Of a stretch of DNA of 5,970 nt, positions 1-5,970 are shown piece after piece. The number at the start of each line of letters is the position of its first letter. Position 1 is the first letter of the stretch. Source of the stretch: Verrucomicrobiales bacterium (lineage in GTDB: Bacteria; Verrucomicrobiota; Verrucomicrobiia; Verrucomicrobiales; DEV007); assembly GCA_002684575.1 (NCBI GenBank), contig NYVP01000110.1:11564-17533 (forward strand), given 5' to 3'. The translations under genes were made by a program, and so were the position numbers. The notes beneath the pieces are model-generated. The model did no database searches. It was not told where the DNA came from and saw nothing but the letters and a program-made list of their open reading frames with translations.

Positions 1-108
1 CTCTGCACCTAATCCGGCATTTTTCCCATGCCACAGTTTTATTGTCTCTGAAAAAATATTTGGCGTTAAAATGAATAGTGTAATTAATGAATACAGTATT
101 TTTTTCAT
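1..108 (-). CDS. Secreted protein, N-terminal fragment; possible alpha/beta hydrolase (runs off left edge)
   Basis: Reading leftward from an ATG at 108, 36 codons stay open to the window edge. The product starts MKKILYSLITLFILTPNIFS, a classic Sec signal peptide: two lysines, a hydrophobic core, and a likely cleavage after residue 20 (NIFS|ETIK). The mature part begins ETIKLWHGKNAGLGAE. This resembles the IxLWPGxAPG start of secreted alpha/beta hydrolases (annotated as esterase or xylanase-like) frequent in Planctomycetota and Verrucomicrobiota, although the usual Pro is His here. That family call rests on about 15 residues and is an inference; the catalytic domain lies outside the window. 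The ATG overlaps the TAA of the hybrid kinase gene by one base (TAATG), which points to translational coupling and co-transcription with the two kinase-like genes upstream. The coding call is well supported by the signal peptide and the junction; the enzymatic role is not. Confidence 0.72.
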   Translation of the reverse strand, partial: MKKILYSLITLFILTPNIFSETIKLWHGKNAGLGAE

Positions 109-2375
109 TATTTTTTAAGAAGATTTTTGACTAACGAATTCAATTCTTGAGGCTTATATGGCTTTGGTAAAACAGCATTAAACCCATAAGACTCTGGATC
201 TGACATTACTGGGTCATCTGAATACCCACTGGAAACAATGGCAACAACATTAGGGTCTACTCGACGTATTTCTTCAATCGCCTCTACACCCCCCATACCG
301 TTAGGAATAGATAAATCCATTATAACCAAATCGTAAGGCTTGCCTGATTTAAACCTACTTACGTAAGCAGAAACAGTTTCGCTACCCTCTTTGGTTTCAG
401 AGACTGAGTATCCTTCTTTCTTCAAATTCGCAACTAGCAACTGCCTAATCAAAACATCATCCTCTAAAATAAGAATATCAGGTGTACTCAAAATTTGGCT
501 ATCACTAATTCTTGTATCATCAATTTCTTTGGTTGATACCAACGCAGGAAATACAACATAAACCGAAGTTCCAGCACCTAGCTCAGAGTGAATTCCTATA
601 CTTCCTTGGTGTGCCTCAACTATAGAGGAACAAACCGTCAGGCCTATTCCAGTGGCATTTGCGCTACTTTTTGATGTATAAAAGGGCTCAAATATTTTTT
701 GGCTCTCATTTGCAGAAATTCCAGGACCATCATCTGAAATTTCAATTAGTACATAATTGAATAAAGGATCAAAGTCTAACGATGATGGCAGTAATTGAGA
801 ATAATCAGAATCCTTGCCATAATTTCTAATCTTTACAGATATCTTTCCACCCTCCGTTAATGCTTCCTGAGAATTTTTGATCAAATTTTCAAAAACGCGC
901 CTAATTTGTCCAGGGTCCGCCTCAATTTTCCATAATTCATCAGGTAAATCACATTCAAAATGGATACGTTCATTACTCTCAATATCTTTGATTAGCTCAG
1001 AGACAATTTTGCTTAGGTCCACATTCTGTTTAATAGGCACACCACCCTTGGCAAAAGTTAAGAGTTGTTGAATTCTATTTTGAGCTCTAATCGTCCCAGT
1101 TAAAGCATTTTCCATTTCACCGAACCCATCAATTCCTTTCGGCAATTTGACGTTTGCTAGTGATAGGTTACCCAAAATGACAGTTAATAAATTATTAAAA
1201 TCGTGAGCAAATCCCCTAGCCATTAGACCAAGGCTTTCTAATCTTTCTGCCCTCAACTCATTAGCAGATTCTTCAATTCTTATTGTAACATCCGTCAACT
1301 GTATTAGCATTCCTTCCCCATAAGGGTGTCCACTCATTTCGTACCAACGGTTTTCGATTTCATGAAAAAAATCAAACCTAAACTCTTTGCGGATAGACAT
1401 TGATAGTTCTGCATTAGCTATACATTCCTCAGACAACTGCGGAGAAAATAATTCCAATAAATTGAAAGCGACTAAATGATCATTCTTAATATCGAAAAAA
1501 TTAATTGCGGAGTTATTTGCAAAAGTTACTCGCCAATTCTGATTCACTAATAGAAGAGGATTAGCAAGACCATCAATAATTTGCTTAATTGGAGCAACGC
1601 TTTCATCATGTTGACTTTCTAAAAAATAATCAGTTCCAGTAAATTCTCTAAAGACAACGACTATTCCCACCAAAGATCCATCTTGATCCTTCAAAGGAGC
1701 CGCACTATTTTGGATGGATAGCTCTTCACCCTGTTTGTTTGAAAGGAAAAAATTCTGTGCCGAATCGTTCGTCTCTGGACTATTAAACTCGATAGAGAAT
1801 TCTTTTCCTGATATATTATTGACTGAAAAAACATCCTGAAGAGCCATTCTCTTAGCCTCGCTCAGCTTCCATCCAGTTAGACGCTCTGCTGCAGGGTTCA
1901 TGTAGGTCACATTACCAACAATGTCAGTGGAAATTAGACCATCAGACATAGATTTGAGTGCATTCAGGAATTCCTTTTGGCCTTTAACTTTTACATCCCT
2001 GCTTTCCATATTCGAAAGGGCATTTTCAACAGCATTTCTTAGATCAGTACCGATGAAGGGTTTGAGAAGGTAATTGTTAGAAGTTAAAAGATTCGCCTCA
2101 ATGAGTGAACTTTTTTCAGAGTTTGGAGCCAAATATAATATTGGCTTATTATGACCAGATCGAATTCGACGTGCCAAGACTAAGGATCGGTTTAATCCTG
2201 ATTCAGTAATATTCATTATTATTAATTCAGGATTACGATTCTTGATATCATCAAGCGCCTCATATTCACTTCTTGCCACTACTGTCGAACCAATACCTAA
2301 ATTTATTAACGAATGCGTTACAGATTCAATATCCTCGCCGTCATGATCAATTAAAAGAATTCGTGAATGTTTCAT
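108..2375 (-). CDS. Hybrid sensor histidine kinase (pseudo-receiver, PAS, PAS, HisKA, HATPase_c, receiver)
   Basis: This 755-residue kinase has no membrane segment and no signal peptide, so it should act in the cytosol. Residues 4-122 form a receiver fold in which the phospho-acceptor Asp is Asn55 (IIMNI) and the conserved Thr is Ala83; the acidic pair D10/D12 and K105 remain. PAS 1 spans about 134-248 (NPAAERLTGW, then SAAPLKDQDG and VVVFRE). PAS 2 spans about 262-366. The HisKA helix has the phospho-acceptor His391 in AHDFNNLLT. The ATPase domain keeps the N box (N497, N501), G1 box (D548, G550, G552), F box (FEPFYTSK, from F562) and G2 box (G576, G578). The C-terminal receiver (about 632-753) is intact: E638/D639/D640, Asp687, Ser715 and Lys738. 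Expected chemistry is ATP-dependent phosphorylation of His391 and transfer to Asp687. The final acceptor is not in the window. The ATG at 2375 lies 26 bases after the upstream gene and has no clear Shine-Dalgarno. The PAS ligand is unknown. Confidence 0.96.
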   Translation of the reverse strand: MKHSRILLIDHDGEDIESVTHSLINLGIGSTVVARSEYEALDDIKNRNPELIIMNITESGLNRSLVLARRIRSGHNKPILYLAPNSEKSSLIEANLLTSNNYLLKPFIGTDLRNAVENALSNMESRDVKVKGQKEFLNALKSMSDGLISTDIVGNVTYMNPAAERLTGWKLSEAKRMALQDVFSVNNISGKEFSIEFNSPETNDSAQNFFLSNKQGEELSIQNSAAPLKDQDGSLVGIVVVFREFTGTDYFLESQHDESVAPIKQIIDGLANPLLLVNQNWRVTFANNSAINFFDIKNDHLVAFNLLELFSPQLSEECIANAELSMSIRKEFRFDFFHEIENRWYEMSGHPYGEGMLIQLTDVTIRIEESANELRAERLESLGLMARGFAHDFNNLLTVILGNLSLANVKLPKGIDGFGEMENALTGTIRAQNRIQQLLTFAKGGVPIKQNVDLSKIVSELIKDIESNERIHFECDLPDELWKIEADPGQIRRVFENLIKNSQEALTEGGKISVKIRNYGKDSDYSQLLPSSLDFDPLFNYVLIEISDDGPGISANESQKIFEPFYTSKSSANATGIGLTVCSSIVEAHQGSIGIHSELGAGTSVYVVFPALVSTKEIDDTRISDSQILSTPDILILEDDVLIRQLLVANLKKEGYSVSETKEGSETVSAYVSRFKSGKPYDLVIMDLSIPNGMGGVEAIEEIRRVDPNVVAIVSSGYSDDPVMSDPESYGFNAVLPKPYKPQELNSLVKNLLKK

Positions 2376-2401
2376 TAATGATGAAATGAAAATTAAATAA
2401 A

Positions 2402-5239
2402 TTAACCAAAACTAAATTCAATTAAAACCTCGTTTATTAGATCAGAATTTAATTCAAGTGAACCATTTACCCTTTCAATCATAGATCCTATAAACTTTAA
2501 TTGATCACCAAAAAAATTATCCGAAAAAGTTCCTGATGATTCAATATCACCATTATGTATTATCGATATTTCTCCTAATTGATTTTCATCATCAATTGCA
2601 ACCGACAAATCAATAATTGGATCATCTTTATCCTGATGGGAAGCCTGAAATACATTCTTTATTACACCGCTTATAATAAGCGCTAAAGGTATCGAATTAA
2701 CTAACGGAATCATAATGTATGAGGAGTCAACTTTTTGCTTTCTTGATTCCACTTCATTGTCACCATACCGATAAAAATATAAATGAACCTCAGGATTTGA
2801 ATCAATAGGTGATATTTGGATTAAGCTTTTTAGAAGGCGAGAACAATAATCTCCAAACCTAACGTTGTGTTTGCCTGATGATTCTTCCAAGAATGATTCC
2901 AGAAGCTTTATAGCATAAATACGAGACTCTATGACATCTGTGGACTTCTTACATTCTTTATCATAATCAGAAAATATATCTGAAAAAATATCAAAATTAA
3001 TTTTGTATATATCTTGCGGTTCCTTTGTTGAGGGAGACGGCATTATTAAATCCTTGGAAGCAACATCCAAAACAGAAAGAACCAATCCTCCTTGTTCCAT
3101 AATACATGGTTTAAATTCAAAAACACTTTTACCACAACTTTCAGTAATTACTGAAAAATTAGCCCCAACTCCTCTTGACCATACCAATGAATTCCAGCGA
3201 GCAATTATCTCCTCTTTTCCCTCATTATCTCCGAAAACGAGATGATCATCTAACCATTGATCCATGTCTTCATATTCCAATAAATTAGGTCCCATCATTT
3301 CCAATGCTGCAAAATTCGCATATCTAATTTTGCCGTCTATTGTTAGAACAACAATGGACGTTGGAAGAATATTGGCTAAATTCAAAAATTCTTCATAATC
3401 ATTTTCAAGTTGAGAATTTTTCTTACGGACTCGATCAATTTCCAAGCGCGAGCTAATGAGATCAGCCTCAAATCTAGCTGCTCTCTGATTTGCGGAATCT
3501 AATTTCTGATCTTCTAATATTTCGTAGGCAACACCATATACACAATCCCCAGAATCATCTCTAGCATAACTCCCAAAGATTTTTATATTACATTGTTCAC
3601 CATCAAATTTTTTAATCGATAGTTCATCTTCAAAGGAACCCTTCGAATTTAGGGAATACAAAATTAACTCTCTAAATTTAGCAGTTTCATTAGAATCTAA
3701 TAATTTATTAATTTTTTTTCCAACTACTTCTTTTGATTTTTCCCCGAGTAAACTTACAAATTCTTTATTAATCTGATCAATTACTCCACTAGAATTAGAT
3801 CGCCATGCCGGAACAGGAATCATATTCAACAACCTTATTTTTTTTGAATATGAATTTGATAGTTCTGAAAATATACCGGAATAAACTCCCAATCGAATCA
3901 TACCATCTATCTTTCCACTACTATCACGTTTCGGTGAATTGGACCATATAACATTGTGATAATTGCCATCACGATCGAGAATCACATCTTCACTCTTATC
4001 AGGAAAATTAAATTTTTGTTCCTCGGTCAACGACTGTGAAAATCCTGCAAATTGCGATTTAGACAATTCCTTTTTATTAGCATCAAGGAAGATGTCCCAA
4101 TAATAGGCACCCTCACCCTTAATGGGATCCCAATCAGCAAACTGTTTGGCAGCTCTATTACTCCTTATGACTCGGCCTTTCTGGTCTAGAAACAATACCG
4201 GGATAACATGACTACTCAATATTGCTTGAGTTGAATCATCCTCTAAAGAACGTTTGAATTGAGATTGTTTTTCTAAATCTATTGAATAGAAGGAAATAGT
4301 GTACCCTCTAATTCTTTGATCGTCATCAATCCAAGGTCTGATGTGCCATCTAATCCATTCGGCAGTAGTATTTATCCATTTAACTTTTTCTTCAATTATC
4401 CGCTCTTTCTTGGACTGCAAACATTCATCACAAAGCAATCTCCAAGATTTTGAAAGCTTTGGTAAATACTCAAACTGGCCAAAACCTTCCGCATCTTTTA
4501 CAGCATTGCCAACCATACTTTTCCAACTTTTGTTGCTGGTGATAAATCGCGACTGCGAATCGAATAGCGCCATTGCCGTAGGGCAATTATCAAGTATTAC
4601 ACTAGCATAATCATTAATTGATTTTCTATCATCTATTCTCGTCTTTGCTGAACCCTTACCCCATTTTATAACAACATCACTTAACTCTTCATATGAAGAT
4701 TTTAGGCTCTGAGCGTCGTCTGATTCATCAGCCTCATAGGTAGTATTCGGTGGATTTTTTTTATCCTCATTATTATTTTTTGATGGTCTATGAAATCCCC
4801 AATTACCGGTAACTTTCTGTTTAGAATCAAAAATATTACGATCAACTTCTACAAGCGCCTCAAGAAATTCCTTTGAATCCAAAGGAGACGAAATATTGAA
4901 ATCTGCGTATCGACTCAAAACTTCACTATCCAAAGATCCAATTACTAAATATTTTGAAACCTTTGCGTGATTATTTTCCTGATTAAATTTCTTTAAAAAT
5001 TCAATTATCGTTTTTTTTCTGGAGTTAGAATAGATAATAACAAGTGATTGATTATTATATAAATTGTATGCCTTTTCTATCGAATCACAGAATTTTGTTT
5101 GATATCCAAGATTTCGTAAAACCGCGCCAATTAAATTACTAGCTCCTTTTTCCTCTGAAATAATCAGAGTACTACGCTCACGATCCATACTAATCGCGAC
5201 ATCCTCTTTACTAGTTTTTTGTCGAATCTTTTTATTCAA
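2402..5239 (-). CDS. Multi-PAS sensor protein with a degenerate HisKA_2/HWE-type kinase core (probable pseudokinase)
   Basis: This soluble protein has 945 residues from a TTG start; ATG codon 18 (5188) is a strong alternative start. Residues 23-136 look like a receiver fold without its catalytic residues: hydrophobic strand LVIIYS where the Asp should sit, and Ser118 in place of Lys before Pro119. A charged, Asn-rich linker covers about 140-208. Four PAS-like regions follow: about 209-322 (EWIRWHIRPW at 294-303), 336-455, 465-576 and 613-727, with a probable coiled coil at 580-612. The C-terminus aligns by eye with HisKA_2/HATPase: KINFDIFSDIF (746-756) matches the usual KNNLQIISSLL, but the His-His before it is Gln742-Asp743. 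SIPLALIISGVIKN (849-862) matches the N box with only Asn862 kept. The G1 box reads HNGDI (895-899), losing its Asp and second Gly, and no G2 box is visible. Kinase activity therefore looks lost. The gene leads the operon ahead of the active hybrid kinase and may modulate it. The pseudokinase call comes from hand alignment. Confidence 0.88.
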   Translation of the reverse strand: MNKKIRQKTSKEDVAISMDRERSTLIISEEKGASNLIGAVLRNLGYQTKFCDSIEKAYNLYNNQSLVIIYSNSRKKTIIEFLKKFNQENNHAKVSKYLVIGSLDSEVLSRYADFNISSPLDSKEFLEALVEVDRNIFDSKQKVTGNWGFHRPSKNNNEDKKNPPNTTYEADESDDAQSLKSSYEELSDVVIKWGKGSAKTRIDDRKSINDYASVILDNCPTAMALFDSQSRFITSNKSWKSMVGNAVKDAEGFGQFEYLPKLSKSWRLLCDECLQSKKERIIEEKVKWINTTAEWIRWHIRPWIDDDQRIRGYTISFYSIDLEKQSQFKRSLEDDSTQAILSSHVIPVLFLDQKGRVIRSNRAAKQFADWDPIKGEGAYYWDIFLDANKKELSKSQFAGFSQSLTEEQKFNFPDKSEDVILDRDGNYHNVIWSNSPKRDSSGKIDGMIRLGVYSGIFSELSNSYSKKIRLLNMIPVPAWRSNSSGVIDQINKEFVSLLGEKSKEVVGKKINKLLDSNETAKFRELILYSLNSKGSFEDELSIKKFDGEQCNIKIFGSYARDDSGDCVYGVAYEILEDQKLDSANQRAARFEADLISSRLEIDRVRKKNSQLENDYEEFLNLANILPTSIVVLTIDGKIRYANFAALEMMGPNLLEYEDMDQWLDDHLVFGDNEGKEEIIARWNSLVWSRGVGANFSVITESCGKSVFEFKPCIMEQGGLVLSVLDVASKDLIMPSPSTKEPQDIYKINFDIFSDIFSDYDKECKKSTDVIESRIYAIKLLESFLEESSGKHNVRFGDYCSRLLKSLIQISPIDSNPEVHLYFYRYGDNEVESRKQKVDSSYIMIPLVNSIPLALIISGVIKNVFQASHQDKDDPIIDLSVAIDDENQLGEISIIHNGDIESSGTFSDNFFGDQLKFIGSMIERVNGSLELNSDLINEVLIEFSFG
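5203..5209 (-). promoter_or_regulatory. Possible Shine-Dalgarno for an internal ATG start of the multi-PAS gene
   Basis: The minus strand reads AAAGAGG here, 14 bases before the ATG at 5188..5186 (codon 18 of the longest frame). The TTG at 5239 has no such purine-rich stretch before it. The ATG start would also open the protein directly at its receiver-like fold (MDRERSTLIISE). The spacing is longer than the usual 5-10 bases, so the support is modest and either start remains possible. Confidence 0.25.
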
Positions 5240-5247
5240 TATTGGTT

Positions 5248-5253
5248 ATTATA
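5248..5253 (-). promoter_or_regulatory. Candidate -10 hexamer (TATAAT) for the kinase operon
   Basis: The minus strand reads TATAAT, a perfect sigma-70 -10 match. It would place transcription start near 5241, almost on the TTG at 5239 and about 50 bases before the ATG at 5188. No TTGACA-like -35 is present at 16-18 bases upstream; that position falls inside the left arm of the 5270-5302 inverted repeat. A second TATAAT lies on the same strand at 5282-5287, inside the loop of that repeat. Such hexamers occur often by chance in AT-rich DNA. Confidence 0.35.
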
Positions 5254-5269
5254 TAAAATCAACGTTATG

Positions 5270-5302
5270 AGCCTAGTTAGAATTATATTGTCTAACAAGG
5301 CT
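5270..5302. repeat. Inverted repeat, 12-base arms with one mismatch and a 9-base spacer (candidate operator)
   Basis: The left arm AGCCTAGTTAGA (5270-5281) and the right arm TCTAACAAGGCT (5291-5302) are reverse complements except for one A-A mismatch (5275/5297). The spacer is ATTATATTG. Neither strand has a T-run after it, and both flanking genes start here instead of ending, so a terminator is unlikely. The left arm sits where the -35 element of the kinase operon would be, which fits a binding site for a dimeric regulator or an activator-dependent promoter. The dyad is read directly; its role is inferred. Confidence 0.6.
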
Positions 5303-5348
5303 AATGCTTTAAAAGACCTCTTAATAAACCTAATTTTTACTGTAAATT

Positions 5349-5377
5349 TTATTCATATGTTGCCAAAATATGAATAA
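5349..5377. repeat. Inverted repeat, perfect 10-base arms with a 9-base spacer (candidate operator)
   Basis: The arms TTATTCATAT (5349-5358) and ATATGAATAA (5368-5377) are perfect reverse complements around the spacer GTTGCCAAA. There is no T-run on either strand immediately after it. It lies 52-80 bases before the ATG of the beta-propeller gene, a usual place for a regulatory site. The right arm includes AATAAT (5373-5378), a possible but unsupported -10 for that gene. Its spacer length equals that of the repeat at 5270-5302, but the arm sequences are unrelated. Confidence 0.55.
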
Positions 5378-5428
5378 TAGACCTCATCTCTTGAATCGGG
5401 TAATAGTTAACAATAGTAAAAATCAGCT

Positions 5429-5970
5429 ATGCCAAATAAAAAACATTATTTATACCTATTTCAAATCCTGCTATCTATCGGATACGCTGAACCCTCTCTA
5501 AAAGATCAATGGCCTGAGTTCAGAGGCCCTAATGGCAATGGAATTGTAGTAGGCGAAAGAGGCTTGCCTACTACTTGGTCAGAAGAAAAAAATATAGCTT
5601 GGAAGACCAAAATTGATGGTAAAGCATGGTCGTCACCTGTTGTCTGGGACGACCAAATATGGATCACAAACTCATCTGCCGATGGAAAATTAATGGAGGG
5701 CATTTGTATTAATAAAAAGGATGGAAAAATCAAATATAATTTGAGTTTATTTAGCAATGAAACTGTCGAGCCTCTAGGCAACAATGTTAATAGTTACGGC
5801 TCTCCCTCACCCGTGATCGAAAAGGATGCAGTTTACATTCACTTTGGCAGTTACGGAACCACTGCAATCGATACTAATTCCGGAAAGGCGATTTGGAAAA
5901 GAACAGACCTCGAATGCCGTCACTTTAGGGGGCCAGGATCTTCACCTATTATATTTCAAGATATGTTAAT
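5429..5970 (+). CDS. Secreted PQQ-like beta-propeller repeat protein, N-terminal part (runs off right edge)
   Basis: The frame opens at ATG 5429, the first start after an in-frame TAA at 5417, and stays open for 180 codons to the edge. Residues 1-20 form a Sec signal peptide (lysines at 4-5, core LYLFQILLSIGYA, probable cleavage after Ala20), so the mature protein should be periplasmic or exported. It then shows WPEFRGPNGNG (28-38), WSEEKNIAWKTKI (50-62), AWSSPVVWDDQIW (66-78), SYGSPSPVIEKDAVYIHFG (122-140), TTAIDTNSGKAIWKR (144-158) and FRGPGSSPI (166-174). These are blades of the PQQ/BamB-like beta-propeller family that is greatly expanded in Planctomycetota and Verrucomicrobiota. Members of this type are usually annotated without a known reaction, and nothing here shows PQQ binding or dehydrogenase activity. 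It is divergent from the kinase operon and shares the 189-base promoter region. No good Shine-Dalgarno precedes the ATG. Confidence 0.92.
   Translation, partial: MPNKKHYLYLFQILLSIGYAEPSLKDQWPEFRGPNGNGIVVGERGLPTTWSEEKNIAWKTKIDGKAWSSPVVWDDQIWITNSSADGKLMEGICINKKDGKIKYNLSLFSNETVEPLGNNVNSYGSPSPVIEKDAVYIHFGSYGTTAIDTNSGKAIWKRTDLECRHFRGPGSSPIIFQDML

Noticed and set aside
2376..2401. Regulatory signal or terminator between the two kinase-like genes
   Set aside because: The 26 AT-rich bases contain no stem, no T-run after a stem, and no clear promoter. The gap fits simple operon read-through.
3003..3245. 80-codon plus-strand open frame
   Set aside because: It is antisense to the multi-PAS gene, with no initiation signal and no recognisable motif. 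The same applies to the plus-strand frames at 877-1071 and 4341-4610.
5270..5302. Integron attC-like elements (GTTAGAC on the minus strand and TAAC motifs) in the dyad
   Set aside because: The order and spacing are wrong: the GTT-type box precedes the AAC-type box with only a short loop, there is no integrase or cassette structure, and the flanking genes are divergent.
5270..5302. Rho-independent terminator
   Set aside because: No T-run follows the stem on either strand and no gene ends in this region; both neighbours start here.
5391..5419. Promoter for the beta-propeller gene with TTGAAT (5391-5396) and TAGTAA (5414-5419), 17-base spacing
   Set aside because: The -10 matches the consensus at only three of six positions and would leave almost no leader before the ATG at 5429. 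It is too weak to list as a feature.
5506..5784. 92-codon minus-strand open frame
   Set aside because: It lies antisense to the beta-propeller coding sequence, whose family motifs are clear, and its translation resembles no protein I know.

Overview
The window is AT-rich, gene-dense bacterial DNA. Organism clues are indirect. The PQQ-like beta-propeller protein at the right edge has a mature N-terminus (WPEFRGPNGNG, then LPTTWSEEKNIAWK) that is very common in Planctomycetota and Verrucomicrobiota. The secreted protein starting at the left edge begins with an LW-x-G-like element seen in alpha/beta hydrolases of the same bacteria. The low GC content and weak Shine-Dalgarno signals would suit a low-GC, possibly marine, Verrucomicrobiota lineage. 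This placement is an inference and not proven.

Layout: (1) 1..108, minus strand, the first 36 codons of a secreted protein that runs off the left edge. (2) 108..2375, minus, a 755-residue cytosolic hybrid histidine kinase: degenerate receiver, PAS, PAS, HisKA, HATPase_c, intact receiver. (3) 2402..5239, minus, a 945-residue protein with a degenerate receiver, four PAS-like domains, a short coiled coil, and a C-terminus resembling a HisKA_2/HWE-type kinase core in which the phospho-accepting His and most ATP-binding motifs are missing. (4) 5240..5428, a 189-base divergent intergenic region with two clear inverted repeats and a TATAAT hexamer facing the minus-strand genes. (5) 5429 to the right edge, plus strand, the first 180 codons of a secreted PQQ-like beta-propeller protein.

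The three minus-strand genes form a probable operon in the order degenerate kinase, hybrid kinase, secreted enzyme. The gaps are 26 bases, then a one-base stop/start overlap (TAATG). The likely logic is a cytosolic sensor complex: a catalytically dead, PAS-rich partner and an active hybrid kinase, translationally coupled to a secreted hydrolase-like protein. No DNA-binding response regulator or Hpt protein lies in the window, so the output of the relay is not visible. The most notable points are the apparent pseudokinase paired with an active kinase, the degenerate N-terminal receivers in both, and the two palindromes in the shared promoter region.
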